The notes beneath the pieces were generated by a model that searched no databases, was not told the origin of the DNA, and saw only the letters and a program-made list of their open reading frames with translations. The translations under genes were made by a program, and so were the position numbers. From CAYXTW01 sp964452645 (lineage in GTDB: Bacteria; Zixibacteria; MSB-5A5; GN15; PGXB01): DNA of 64,000 nt. The stretch is from assembly GCA_964452645.1 (NCBI GenBank), contig CAYVMO010000014.1:1-64000 (forward strand). Reading direction: 5' to 3'. This document shows, one piece after another, positions 7,041 to 15,859 of the stretch (positions within the stretch are counted from its first letter, which is position 1; each line of letters starts with the position of its first letter).

Positions 7041-8348
7041 TTACGAAATACCGAGCGTTTTCATCTTGCGCCAGAGCGTCGAGCGGTGCATCGCCAGTTC
7101 AATGGCTGCCTGCGAGCGATTACCGTTGTACCTGCGGAGAGTCTCCAGAATGATCCTCTTCTCATCTTCCGGCTGATCGGGTAAGATTCCCGGGGGGTGT
7201 AGCTGAGACGTTATATGAGGCGGCAAGTGCTCCAGTTTTATTTCGGTCCCGTGACACATGACGAATGCATGCTCAATGGCATTTTCGAGTTCCCGGACAT
7301 TGCCCGGCAAAGGATGAGGCCGTAGAGCAGCCAATGCCTTCGGTGTCATGCGTACGATTGATTTACCGGTTTTTTCCCGAAAAATGTTGATAAAATGCTC
7401 GACAAGGAGAGGAATATCTTCCGGCCTGTCCTGCAAGGGGGGGATTTGGATATCAACGACGTTAATTCGATAAAAAAGGTCTCGACGAAATTTGCCTTCT
7501 GCAATAGCTCTCTCAAGATCAGCGTTGGTCGCTGCAATAATGCGCGCATCGGTATGCAGTGTCTTGGTTGATCCTAAAGGCTGGTATTCGCCATTATTCA
7601 GTACGCGTAAAAGTTTTACCTGAAGAGATATATCCATTTCGCTGATTTCATCAAGAAGCAATGTCCCGCCGTGGGCCAGGGCAAATTGGCCCGGTTTGTC
7701 TCGTTTGGCATCGGTGAAAGCCCCTTTCTCATAACCGAAGAGTTCTGATTCCAGTAAATTAGCCGGCAAAGCGGCACAATTTATTCTAATATACGGGCCG
7801 TATCGACGAGGGCTGAGATTGTGGATGACCTGTGCAAACAATTCCTTCCCGCAGCCACTCGGCCCCCGGATAAGAACATTGCATTCGGATCCCGCTATAT
7901 CAGGAAGCAACCCGATCAATTCATGCATCTTACGATTAACACTGACGATATCGTCAAGCGTCCGCTTCTGTTCAAGTCTCTTGCGGAGGTGCACGATTTC
8001 GGAAATATCCCGAAAAAATTCCACCGCACCGGCAAGATTGCCTTTCTCATCCTTTAGCATCGTTGTGGTTACCCTGATGGGCAGCTCACGGTTGTCCCGC
8101 GTTATTATCGAAACGCGGGCATTTTCGACCGGCGAATGATGTTTTAAGGTATCTTTAAGAGCGCATTGTCGGTGGCAAACCTCGGTGCGGAAAATATCAA
8201 AACAATGTTTGCCAATTGCTTCATCGGCGCTGAATCCGGTAATGCGTTCTGCCGCTTTATTGAATGAAGTAATAATGCAGTTTTCGTCGACCGTAAAGAC
8301 GCCGTCCGAAATACTATTAAATATGAGTAAACTGAGTTTTTCTTCCAC
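7041..8348 (-). CDS. Sigma-54 enhancer-binding protein (EBP2), PAS-AAA+-Fis
   Basis: A 435-residue paralogue of EBP1. It has a PAS domain at about 1-120 with Cys49, Cys58 and Cys62, in the same pattern as EBP1. Walker A GPSGCGKE is at 162-169, the loop GAFTDA at 209-214, and LLLDEISEM is Walker B. A Fis-type helix-turn-helix (NRSQAAIELAMHRSTLWRKM) ends the protein. It lies downstream of the UspA and NifX-DUF1847 genes on the minus strand and may be co-transcribed from the sigma-54 promoter at 10132-10149, giving positive autoregulation. The redox operon at 10631 with its own -24/-12 promoter is the obvious target. Both target assignments are inference. Confidence 0.92.
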   Translation of the reverse strand: MEEKLSLLIFNSISDGVFTVDENCIITSFNKAAERITGFSADEAIGKHCFDIFRTEVCHRQCALKDTLKHHSPVENARVSIITRDNRELPIRVTTTMLKDEKGNLAGAVEFFRDISEIVHLRKRLEQKRTLDDIVSVNRKMHELIGLLPDIAGSECNVLIRGPSGCGKELFAQVIHNLSPRRYGPYIRINCAALPANLLESELFGYEKGAFTDAKRDKPGQFALAHGGTLLLDEISEMDISLQVKLLRVLNNGEYQPLGSTKTLHTDARIIAATNADLERAIAEGKFRRDLFYRINVVDIQIPPLQDRPEDIPLLVEHFINIFREKTGKSIVRMTPKALAALRPHPLPGNVRELENAIEHAFVMCHGTEIKLEHLPPHITSQLHPPGILPDQPEDEKRIILETLRRYNGNRSQAAIELAMHRSTLWRKMKTLGIS

Positions 8349-8476
8349 GGCTACCGTTCTCTGTTATCGTCGGCTGTTTCAACTGTAATATTAAACATCT
8401 GTTTCCAGACGCAAGGCTTTTTATAGAGAAAAAAGGCGCCGCCTGCTCGCGTCTGTCGCGACCGGGGCGGTTCAAT

Positions 8477-9013
8477 TTAAGCCGAAATACGCCGGACAAG
8501 CGACCAGTTTTGATTCTTAATCCCAAGTTTCTCGACTATTATTTTAGCCCGGCTATTCAACCGATAGTGACGAGGATTATCGGGACCGACGAGAACAACG
8601 GGACAAATAAAACTTTCGGCGAATTCTTCGATTGGCCGCTTGCCAAACATGGCTTTCGATCCGACGTAGCCGAGAACAAGGACCTGGAATTCACGGACAA
8701 CCAGACAACGGTGAAGTTCGACCCACTCGGCATGTTCGCAAAGGCGGAAGCCGACATCAAGATAATCACCGGCACGTTCGTCATAATACATTCTCAGCTC
8801 TTTCTCACGCTCAATGGCCAATTTTGCCCGTTCTTCTTTTGAAAGGCCGTCAGCAAAATGGTCATCCGGGTTATAAGGGTCGCTCAGGAAATGGAATACA
8901 TTGAGCTTTACCTGGTGCGCCTGCGACAAACGCAGCGCGTAATCAAAGGCCCAGTCGCCCGGATTCGAATAATGCGCACAAAAGCCGACAGCGTTAAGTG
9001 TCGGGATGGCCAT
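8477..9013 (-). CDS. Universal stress protein (UspA) family
   Basis: A 178-residue single-domain UspA-fold protein. The start is taken at ATG 9013, because GGAGGTGGCT sits just ahead of it; an ATG at 9025 lies inside that ribosome binding site. The C-terminal half shows the family pattern VLVLGYVGSKAMFGKRPIEE...CPVVLVGP, close to the G-2x-G-9x-G(S/T) ATP-binding motif but with changes, so nucleotide binding is uncertain. It lies between the NifX-DUF1847 gene and EBP2 on the same strand. UspA proteins often accompany EBPs and redox operons in anaerobes and help survival under energy limitation. Confidence 0.82.
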   Translation of the reverse strand: MAIPTLNAVGFCAHYSNPGDWAFDYALRLSQAHQVKLNVFHFLSDPYNPDDHFADGLSKEERAKLAIEREKELRMYYDERAGDYLDVGFRLCEHAEWVELHRCLVVREFQVLVLGYVGSKAMFGKRPIEEFAESFICPVVLVGPDNPRHYRLNSRAKIIVEKLGIKNQNWSLVRRISA

Positions 9014-9076
9014 AGCCACCTCCATTCTTTACTTTTAATATTTGAACGATGTTTTTCATTTATATTAATAATTCTT

Positions 9077-10105
9077 TCATTTTGCATGCGAAGTCGTTCG
9101 GGCTGCTTCATTCAGATAATAATCCGAATAAATAGCGCCAATGGGATTATTGGCCAGCGATTTGTCCTTCACAAACAGCGTTGTTACCGGAGCCTCGCTG
9201 TATTTTGAAAAAATGCAGTCGGCACCCATACAAATGCCGACGACAACATTTAAATCGGTTTCGAGACGATTTAAGACGGCCGCCTGGCCTTCCGGATTAC
9301 AGGCTATCTTCGGCGAATCATCATGTTCAATTCCTTCACGTGATGAAAACAACGGATCAACGACCCTTATCCCACCTACTTTACAACAGACCGGATAAAT
9401 CTCAAAAAAACGTCTTAAAACACGGACCAGAGTCTCGGCCGGCTCCTGAAGATCAATGCAGTAGGCAACGCCTATTCGTTGGTAGTGCATTTCAAGACAG
9501 AAGTAAATCAACTCTGACAGACGACAAAGCGTTCGTTCTTTTTCGTAGGATACATCAAGAGAGGCCTCCATCATATTCTTTATTTCTCTTTCGGGAATGT
9601 GTGTCCGGTCGTTTTCCGAAATCAAATCGCACGACTCCCCGCGCAAACAGATTTTATCGCGACATGAAAAACAGTCTGCTTTCCCGAGGAATTTTGTTTT
9701 TTCCTTTCCGGCTGTTTCGTCGCTACCGTGCGCGCGTTGCGTCGTACCGGAAACTTTTTCTGACTTGTGTTTATTGACTGGTCTGGCCAGGCCATAACCG
9801 GCCTGTACCCGGCCGGAGCGCAACCCATCAAGAAGTTCATCGACGGAGCAGGCTACATTATCTATTACTTCTACTTGTCGAGAAGAGAGATAGTCCCGTT
9901 CCTGACGGCTGATTCCTCCGCAAATCAGAGTATCTATGCTATATTCCGATAATATTTTGACCAGGTTTATTAAACCATGCTCCGTAAATTCGGCTTTTCC
10001 TTCGGCCCGGGCCTGATTGCGCCTCAAGACAACTATAAGAATTGATTCTGCAAACGTACATCGTGGCGCCACTCGCCCACCTCGAATTGGTATCCCGTAT
10101 CTCAT
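9077..10105 (-). CDS. NifX/NifB-like domain fused to DUF1847 (Cys-rich metal-binding) domain
   Basis: A 342-residue protein. Residues 1-110 are a NifX/NifB-type cofactor domain (MRYGIPIRGGRVAPRC, TLICGGIS). After a charged linker, residues about 150-342 match DUF1847, with a four-Cys start (CFSCRDKICLRGESCD), then VAYCIDLQEPAETL, ICCKV-like and VGICMGADCIFSKYSEAP segments. DUF1847 proteins are predicted metal-binding proteins of anaerobes. AGGAG lies at 10115-10119 and a sigma-54 promoter at 10132-10149. The fusion links the cofactor-domain theme of the left cluster to this second sigma-54 regulon. The bound metal and function are unknown. Confidence 0.85.
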   Translation of the reverse strand: MRYGIPIRGGRVAPRCTFAESILIVVLRRNQARAEGKAEFTEHGLINLVKILSEYSIDTLICGGISRQERDYLSSRQVEVIDNVACSVDELLDGLRSGRVQAGYGLARPVNKHKSEKVSGTTQRAHGSDETAGKEKTKFLGKADCFSCRDKICLRGESCDLISENDRTHIPEREIKNMMEASLDVSYEKERTLCRLSELIYFCLEMHYQRIGVAYCIDLQEPAETLVRVLRRFFEIYPVCCKVGGIRVVDPLFSSREGIEHDDSPKIACNPEGQAAVLNRLETDLNVVVGICMGADCIFSKYSEAPVTTLFVKDKSLANNPIGAIYSDYYLNEAARTTSHAK

Positions 10106-10131
10106 TTTTTAATTCTCCTGAATTTGAGAAT

Positions 10132-10149
10132 ACGCAACTACAATGCCAA
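10132..10149 (-). promoter_or_regulatory. Sigma-54 promoter of the NifX-DUF1847 / uspA / EBP2 genes
   Basis: On the minus strand the site reads TTGGCATTGTAGTTGCG, with GG and GC exactly 10 bp apart (complements of 10146-10147 and 10134-10135). The predicted transcription start is near 10122, just upstream of the AGGAG at 10115-10119 and the ATG at 10105. Confidence 0.7.
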
Positions 10150-10157
10150 ACAATAAC

Positions 10158-10391
10158 AGTGTTGCAACAATTGCAACTTCTACCAGAAAAAGATAGCGCG
10201 GAAAGCGCCGCAGATAATCTGTCAGCCGAAATATTGTCTCCATAAGCAGCTGATAGAGAATAGATTGAATATATATAGGTTTTTTAATCAAACCAGCCAA
10301 AAAAATTCATCAAGACTGAAAAATCGGGCAAGACAAATGTTGCTCAAGTGTTGCGTTATGTTGCAATATAAGACAGAGTGATGCAACACTT
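10158..10391. promoter_or_regulatory. Cluster of GTGTTGC / GCAACAC half-sites (candidate EBP2 enhancer region)
   Basis: Between the divergent sigma-54 promoters lie GTTGCAACAATTGCAAC (10161-10177, GTTGC arms around 7 bp), AAGTGTTGC (10346-10354), GTTGCAATA (10360-10368) and GCAACACTT (10383-10391, the inverted copy of 10346-10354). The arms resemble but differ from the TTGCA-N4-TGCAA sites near EBP1, as expected for a paralogous activator. The rest of this 519-bp stretch (10106-10624) is AT-rich and holds no convincing gene. Confidence 0.5.
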
Positions 10392-10573
10392 GCGACAGAA
10401 TTCGATTGATATTTTGTCCTTCGCTTTTAAATATTATCAATAATTTTACAGCCCGATAAACAGGACAACAATGCCCATAATAACCGCTAAGATTATGTCC
10501 GTTAGGCAACAAGCATTTTTATTTTAATCGTCCTTATTCAATAAAATAAACATAATCTGAAGTTAATGCATGA

Positions 10574-10591
10574 GTTGGTATGTACTTTGCA
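10574..10591 (+). promoter_or_regulatory. Sigma-54 promoter of the Hmc/Dsr-like redox operon
   Basis: GTTGGTATGTACTTTGCA has GG and GC 10 bp apart with a good TTTGCA -12 element and a weaker -24 half (TGGTAT). Predicted start is near 10602, about 29 nt before the ATG at 10631. Confidence 0.72.
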
Positions 10592-10630
10592 TCATGATTC
10601 AGTTGAAAAATTAAAATATGAGGAATGCTA

Positions 10631-12070
10631 ATGGATGGTGAAACGATTTCGGCAAAAAAAACTGAACAGACAACGGCACCAATCAAACAATATCCATATT
10701 ACATTGAAAACCCCGTAACGGAAAATCGAGTCGAGCGTTTTCTTGAAGCCTTTGCGGCCATAATAAAGTACAGCGATTATAAACCGCTGCTTGATTCGTA
10801 TTGCGCTTCGAGCGCGAAGTGCAACCGCTGTGCTGTGGCCTGCCCCGTATTTCTGACGACCGGAAATCCGCGCGATATTCCCTGCTATCGTACTAATCTT
10901 CTGCTCGACACATATAAACGATATTTTACCATCGGAGGATGGCTGAAATCACGGGTGACCGACGGTTTTGAACTCACCGAAGAAATCATCGACGATATGC
11001 TGGACGGTTTTTATAGGTGTACTGCCTGTCGCCGTTGTATCCGGGAATGCCCGATGGGCGTGGATCACGGACTGATAACGAGATTGGGGAGATATATCCT
11101 GAGTCTGATAGGAATTGTTCCCAAAGCGTTACAGGTCAGCGTTCGCGAACAACTTGAGGGGGAGACACATAATACATCGAAAGTCCCCAAGATCGCACTT
11201 TTAAACACTCTTGAATTTCTCTCGGAAGAATTGGAGGAAAATCTGGGAATCAAAGTCGAATTCCCGCTCGACAAGACCGAGCGCGATTTCGTCTTTTTCT
11301 GCGCCGTCAGCGATTACCTTATGGAACCGGATACTCTCATGGGGAACGCCGCGGTTCTTTATGCCGCGGGCGACTGGGACCGCTGGACGATTGGAACCGG
11401 CAATTATGACGGCATAAACTACGGTCTTTTTTACAGCGACTGGCATCTCGAGCGAATTATCAAACAGCTCGTCGGCGAAGTAACGCGGCTTCGCGGTAAG
11501 TCAATCTTAATCGGCGAATGCGGTCACGCTTCCCGTTCGGCACATGATTTCGTACCTATTTTCGCCGGTCGCGAAACATATCCGGTAATAAACTTTATGG
11601 AATATACACTTGACTGCATTGATAAAGGCAAAATCACGCTGGATCCCGATATCATAACCGAGCGCGTGACTTATCATGACCCCTGTAATATCGCCCGATC
11701 CGGTTGGATTGTTAATCAGCCGCGGAAAATTCTTAAATCATTCGTCAAGGATTTCGTAGACATGAAGCCGGCCGGTCGCGACAACTTCTGTTGCGGCGGC
11801 GGTGGTGGTCTCGTATCGATCGACGAGATTCATGAATTCCGGATGAGCGTCGGCGGCAAGGTGAAAGCCGAACAGCTGCGCCAGACGGGTGCGCAAATCT
11901 GTATCGCACCCTGTGCCAACTGTAAAAAACAACTTAAAGAACTGGTCGATTATTACAAGATTCCTTGTAGAGTTATGGGATTGCACGATCTTATTCTGAA
12001 AGCGATTGTCGTTCCGGGCGGAAGAACACCGGGCGAACGCAAAGAAGAAGCGGCCATGTTTGAAATGTAA
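10631..12070 (+). CDS. HdrD/DsrK/HmcF-like iron-sulfur protein with CCG domain
   Basis: A 479-residue cytoplasmic iron-sulfur protein. The start is ATG 10631, six bases after GAGGA; the ATG at 10625 touches the ribosome binding site. Two N-terminal [4Fe-4S] motifs are visible (CNRCAVACPVF; CTACRRCIRECPMG). A C-terminal cysteine-rich CCG domain follows (YHDPCN...FCCGGGGG...CIAPCANCKKQL), which binds an unusual [4Fe-4S] centre in heterodisulfide reductase and DsrK. As in DsrK, only one intact CCG motif is seen. It is the first gene of a four-gene complex with a NarI-like cytochrome b, an HmcB-like ferredoxin and an NrfD-cytochrome c fusion. It would exchange electrons between the membrane complex and a cytoplasmic donor or thiol/disulfide partner. 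Confidence 0.9.
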   Translation: MDGETISAKKTEQTTAPIKQYPYYIENPVTENRVERFLEAFAAIIKYSDYKPLLDSYCASSAKCNRCAVACPVFLTTGNPRDIPCYRTNLLLDTYKRYFTIGGWLKSRVTDGFELTEEIIDDMLDGFYRCTACRRCIRECPMGVDHGLITRLGRYILSLIGIVPKALQVSVREQLEGETHNTSKVPKIALLNTLEFLSEELEENLGIKVEFPLDKTERDFVFFCAVSDYLMEPDTLMGNAAVLYAAGDWDRWTIGTGNYDGINYGLFYSDWHLERIIKQLVGEVTRLRGKSILIGECGHASRSAHDFVPIFAGRETYPVINFMEYTLDCIDKGKITLDPDIITERVTYHDPCNIARSGWIVNQPRKILKSFVKDFVDMKPAGRDNFCCGGGGGLVSIDEIHEFRMSVGGKVKAEQLRQTGAQICIAPCANCKKQLKELVDYYKIPCRVMGLHDLILKAIVVPGGRTPGERKEEAAMFEM

Positions 12071-12109
12071 TATCCGGCTTGAGGATGCTTTTCAGTAAAG
12101 AGGAGACGT

Positions 12110-12808
12110 ATGGAACCGTGGATTGATTTCGCTAAAGGTCCGTTATTCGCACTAACTTTTTTAATTATGATTCTTGGGCTTGCCCGACTCGTTATTATTC
12201 AGGTGTATTCGCTGGTTACCGGAAAGGGTCGGCGTCTGCAAAACGCTCCGTGGCGCAAAATTCTGGCCGAAGCGGCAACATGGGTGATTCCTGTTCGTCA
12301 CCTGATTCCCGGAACGAAATTTTTCTCTTCGATTTCTTTTGCTTTTCATATCGGAATTATTATTGTCCCGCTGTTGCTGGCCGATCATATCGCTCTCTGG
12401 GAAGCTTTTTTAAAAATTAATCTTCCGGAAATCGGCTATGGACTGGCTGACTTTTTAACCCTGTTCACCACCGCATGTATCCTTGTCCTGTTGGGATTTC
12501 GGATTTTTTCTCCGCGTTTGCGATCCATGAGCAAGCAATCCGATTATATTCTTCTGATCGTAATTTTCATACCGTTTGCCAGTGGCTTTCTTGCCATGCA
12601 TCCGCAGTATAATCCCCTACCCTGGGATATCATGATGTTAATCCACCTGCTCAGCGCCGAATTGCTTTTCGTGCTGGTTCCTTTTACCAAACTGGCGCAT
12701 GTAGTTCTCTTTTTCTTCGATCGCATATCGGGGATTCACTGGCAGCTTCGTCCCGGTGCCGGTGACAAGGTCGCGGAAACTTTGTACGGTGAGGAGGCTC
12801 GCGTCTAA
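12110..12808 (+). CDS. NarI/DsrM/HmcE-like membrane cytochrome b subunit
   Basis: A 232-residue integral membrane protein with about five or six transmembrane segments (for example LFALTFLIMILGLARLVII; FHIGIIIVPLLLADHIALWE; LLIVIFIPFASGF). Histidines in the membrane (FAFHIG; MLIHLLSAEL; KLAHVVLFFF) fit haem b ligation as in the NarI family. The order right after the HdrD-like gene and before the ferredoxin and NrfD genes matches Hmc/Dsr/Tmc-type complexes. It would pass electrons between the quinone pool or periplasmic cytochrome and the cytoplasmic iron-sulfur subunit. Its stop shares a base with the next start at 12808. Confidence 0.87.
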   Translation: MEPWIDFAKGPLFALTFLIMILGLARLVIIQVYSLVTGKGRRLQNAPWRKILAEAATWVIPVRHLIPGTKFFSSISFAFHIGIIIVPLLLADHIALWEAFLKINLPEIGYGLADFLTLFTTACILVLLGFRIFSPRLRSMSKQSDYILLIVIFIPFASGFLAMHPQYNPLPWDIMMLIHLLSAELLFVLVPFTKLAHVVLFFFDRISGIHWQLRPGAGDKVAETLYGEEARV

Positions 12809-13599
12809 TGTATGGAATTTTGATTGACGTCACAAAATGCACTGCCTGCGAAAAATGCGTAAATGCCTGCACGGAGTACAATGGCCTCGATGCCCTGAAA
12901 GCGGATCGGGACAGAGCGGTCACAAGCGACGGCCTTTCGGCAAACCGGCTTTCAACAGTTCTTAAAGTTGATGAAAAGCGCTTTGCCCGCAAAAGCTGCA
13001 TGCACTGCCTGGAACCAAGCTGTGTTTCGGCCTGCCTGGTCGGGGGACTGACGAAATTGCCCGACGGGCCGGTCATATATGACAGCGATAAATGCATCGG
13101 ATGCCGCTACTGCATGCTGGCCTGTCCCTTTCATATCCCGCGCTACGAATGGGATAAGACCATTCCGTTTATGGTCAAATGTAATATGTGTGTCGGGCGT
13201 CTTGCAGACGGCAAACAACCCGCCTGTGTCGAAGCCTGTCCGGAAGGGGCGCTGGTATTTGGGAATCGCGATCGATTATTAAGCGAGGCGCACAGCATTA
13301 TTAAGAAATACCCGGCCCGCTATCACAATCATATCTGGGGCGAGAATGAGTTCGGCGGAACGTCGGTTTTATACATTTCCGACGTAGATTTGGCGGCGCT
13401 CGGCTGGCCCCGCTTTGAACCGAAATCAATCCCCTCGCTGACTGAACCGTTAATTCATAAAACGCCATTCATTGGTTTGGGCGTTGCCTTTAGTCTGGTC
13501 GGATTGAACTGGATCGTTAAACGCCGAAACACCCTGGCTGAGGAGCATGGAAAAAAACTCAGGGAAGAATCGTATTCGGAGGAAAACAACGATGGTTAG
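12808..13599 (+). CDS. HmcB/DsrO/HybA-like ferredoxin subunit with C-terminal anchor
   Basis: A 263-residue protein with four cysteine motifs of the NrfC/HmcB type: CTACEKCVNAC, CMHCLEPSCVSAC, CIGCRYCMLACPF and CNMCVGRL...CVEACP. These are enough for four [4Fe-4S] clusters. A hydrophobic segment near residue 220-240 (FIGLGVAFSLVGLNWIVKR) would anchor the C-terminus, as in HybA and HmcB. There is no Tat signal peptide, so it may be exported with a partner or face the cytoplasm. It overlaps the next gene by 8 bp. It is the electron wire between the cytochrome domain and the NrfD-type membrane subunit. Confidence 0.9.
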   Translation: MYGILIDVTKCTACEKCVNACTEYNGLDALKADRDRAVTSDGLSANRLSTVLKVDEKRFARKSCMHCLEPSCVSACLVGGLTKLPDGPVIYDSDKCIGCRYCMLACPFHIPRYEWDKTIPFMVKCNMCVGRLADGKQPACVEACPEGALVFGNRDRLLSEAHSIIKKYPARYHNHIWGENEFGGTSVLYISDVDLAALGWPRFEPKSIPSLTEPLIHKTPFIGLGVAFSLVGLNWIVKRRNTLAEEHGKKLREESYSEENNDG

Positions 13600-15544
13600 A
13601 CGGACACGGGCGATTAAAGACATACTGTGGTTTTTTGCTCTGGCCGGATTGGTGGCCGCCGTATTACGGCTCTGGTTCGGCCTCGGCGCAACCACCAATC
13701 TCTCCGATGCCGTTCCCTGGGGTTTGTGGAAGATCCTTAATATGGTCGGAGGTGTCGCTCTTTCCACCAGCGGTTTCACGGTCGGTTTCCTTGTCTACGT
13801 ATTACAGCTAAAAAAATTCCGCCTCTTTATGAAACCGGCCATTTTAATCGCCTTTCTCGGATACGGCTGCTCCTGCCTGGCGTTACTTTTCGATATTGGC
13901 CTGCCGCATCGTTTCTGGCATCCGATATTCATGTGGAACATTAACTCTTTCCTGTTCGAGGTCTTCTGGTGCGTTCTGCTTTATTTCACGGTAACCGCTG
14001 TCGAACTCGCGCCCGTTATCTTCGAACGTTTGCGGGCCGAAAAAGCGGTGCACATGCTGCACCGGATTGGCTTCGTGGTTGTCGTTATCGGAATATCATT
14101 ATCAAGCCTGCATCACTCGTCGCTTGGTTCGTTGTTTCTGGTTACACCGCAGCGGCTGCATCCGCTATGGTACACCCCGTGGTTACCGGTAATGTTTATC
14201 ATTTCCGCTATGGGCGGCGGGCTTATGGTCGTCGTGTTTATCAAACTTTTATGGGCACGATGGTATGATCCGGTCTCGGTGTTCGGTTCCGAAACCGATA
14301 GAAAAACTCCGTTGATTCAAATAGTAAATGGAAAAGCCGTCGCGGTCGCGCGAAGAGCGCAGGGGCCCGAATTTCCGCGAATACGTGCGCTGGCGACTAT
14401 CGCCGCCGCAATATTCGCCTTTTATCTGTTATTGAAAATTATCGATCTTTTCCTGCATGGCGGCTGGGGACCGCTGACAGCCGGCACCTGGGAAAGCTGG
14501 TTGTACATGGCGGAGTTAGGGCTGGGTGTGGTCCTTCCGATTTTGTTGGTTATTATACCAGGCTCGCGATATTCTGTGACAGGAATCGGCTTGGCGGCGT
14601 TTTTAGGAGCTTTCGGACTGGCCCTTAACCGTCTTGATGTTGGCGTCTTCGGCTACTTCCGCAATGCCGGTGTCGTTTATTTTCCATCATTAATAGAATG
14701 GGCCGTCGGTTTCGGTGTCGTCGCCTCGGCGGGCCTGGTATTATTCTTTTTGTCCGAACATCTGCCGATTTTCAGCGAGCAGCCCCCGGCGACTCAGGCC
14801 AGCGTGGGACTTTTCAAGCTTTCCTTCGGCAGCCTTCGCCAACTCTGGAATACCGCCCTTACCGATGGTCTGCATCGGATTACGCTTATTTCTATTTTTG
14901 TTATTCCTCTGTCATTTGTGATTATGTATCCGCCTTTCTATAATTCATCTATCGACAATCAGGAGGTTCGTCCGGCGACCGGAATTAATGCCGAGCGGAC
15001 GATTCTTCTAATCGACGGCAATCACGGCGGCGTGGAAACGATATTCGCTCATTCCGAACATCAGAAACGACTTGGTGATTCAACGTCCTGCGGCAAATGT
15101 CACCATGTTTCGCTCCCGAATGACAGATCGACACCCTGCTCGCGTTGCCACCGCTACATGAATACGCCAACAAACATATTTAATCATGAAAGCCACATGG
15201 TTGCCGTGGCGGAGACTGAGCATATTACCGGTTTGCATCCCAAGAATTACTCGTGTCTTAATTGCCATCCGGAACGAAATCCCAAGACATCCGCTAATGC
15301 CAAGGACTGCCTATCGTGCCATAAAGAAGACATGTTTCTTGCCGGGGCTCAAAAGGATAGTACCAATTTGCGGTTAGCCAACTCATATCGTGAGGCGATG
15401 CATCAAACATGTATCGAATGTCATAAAAAAGAAGCAGTGGCACAATCCAAACCACATCTCGGTGATTGTCAAACATGCCACAAGTCCTTGAGAGCATTCC
15501 CGGATTCTGAATTAGTCAACGCCGACGTCGCAAATAATATTTGA
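13592..15544 (+). CDS. NrfD/HmcC-like membrane subunit fused to hexaheme cytochrome c domain
   Basis: A 650-residue fusion. The start is ATG 13592 behind GGAGG, overlapping the previous stop. Residues 1 to about 440 are a ten-helix NrfD/PsrC/HmcC-type quinone-interacting subunit (DAVPWGLWKILNMVGGVALS; WGLGATT-type start; HRIGFVVVVIG). The remaining ~190 residues have six CxxCH haem-binding motifs (CGKCH, CSRCH, CLNCH, CLSCH, CIECH, CQTCH) with spare histidines for bis-His ligation, as in class III cytochromes. In sulfate reducers the cytochrome (HmcA or DsrJ) is a separate protein; here it is fused to the membrane subunit and no other cytochrome gene is present in the operon. The haem domain should face the periplasm. 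Confidence 0.9.
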   Translation: MVRRTRAIKDILWFFALAGLVAAVLRLWFGLGATTNLSDAVPWGLWKILNMVGGVALSTSGFTVGFLVYVLQLKKFRLFMKPAILIAFLGYGCSCLALLFDIGLPHRFWHPIFMWNINSFLFEVFWCVLLYFTVTAVELAPVIFERLRAEKAVHMLHRIGFVVVVIGISLSSLHHSSLGSLFLVTPQRLHPLWYTPWLPVMFIISAMGGGLMVVVFIKLLWARWYDPVSVFGSETDRKTPLIQIVNGKAVAVARRAQGPEFPRIRALATIAAAIFAFYLLLKIIDLFLHGGWGPLTAGTWESWLYMAELGLGVVLPILLVIIPGSRYSVTGIGLAAFLGAFGLALNRLDVGVFGYFRNAGVVYFPSLIEWAVGFGVVASAGLVLFFLSEHLPIFSEQPPATQASVGLFKLSFGSLRQLWNTALTDGLHRITLISIFVIPLSFVIMYPPFYNSSIDNQEVRPATGINAERTILLIDGNHGGVETIFAHSEHQKRLGDSTSCGKCHHVSLPNDRSTPCSRCHRYMNTPTNIFNHESHMVAVAETEHITGLHPKNYSCLNCHPERNPKTSANAKDCLSCHKEDMFLAGAQKDSTNLRLANSYREAMHQTCIECHKKEAVAQSKPHLGDCQTCHKSLRAFPDSELVNADVANNI

Positions 15545-15776
15545 GTCATATCGCGCTTACCAGCTAATCAAAATAGCATCTTCCTGGGATATAATGAAAC
15601 AATCTATCTACTTCAAAACGTCGTATCCACGTCATAGAAAGACAGGGCCGGAAGCTAATATAGAATCGACGATAGATAAATCCATATATTTGAGCGACGT
15701 ATTCCCTCGATTCCTCGGCTAATGTTATAAATATATCATTTATTTTAGAGTTGATTCTTTTCAATTATTATATTTT

Positions 15777-15807
15777 TTGACTATTTTAATCAGTTTTTAT
15801 GTATAAT
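15777..15807 (+). promoter_or_regulatory. Possible sigma-70-type promoter upstream of alpha-2-macroglobulin
   Basis: TTGACT (15777-15782) and TATAAT (15802-15807) are separated by 19 bp in an AT-rich stretch, about 50 bp before the ATG at 15860. The remainder of the 315-bp gap 15545-15859 shows nothing recognisable. Confidence 0.4.
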
Positions 15808-15859
15808 TATTTTGAAGGGAACCTTAAATCCACGGCAACTTAATCTAAACGGAGGAAAC

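Noticed and set aside
9181..9777. 198-codon plus-strand frame opposite the NifX-DUF1847 gene
   Set aside because: Antisense shadow with arginine/proline-rich, domain-free translation and no ribosome binding site.
10109..10300. 63-codon minus-strand frame with one hydrophobic helix, ending 3 bp before the NifX-DUF1847 start
   Set aside because: It starts only at TTG or a poor ATG without ribosome binding site and covers the predicted sigma-54 promoter and half-sites; AT-rich DNA easily gives such frames.
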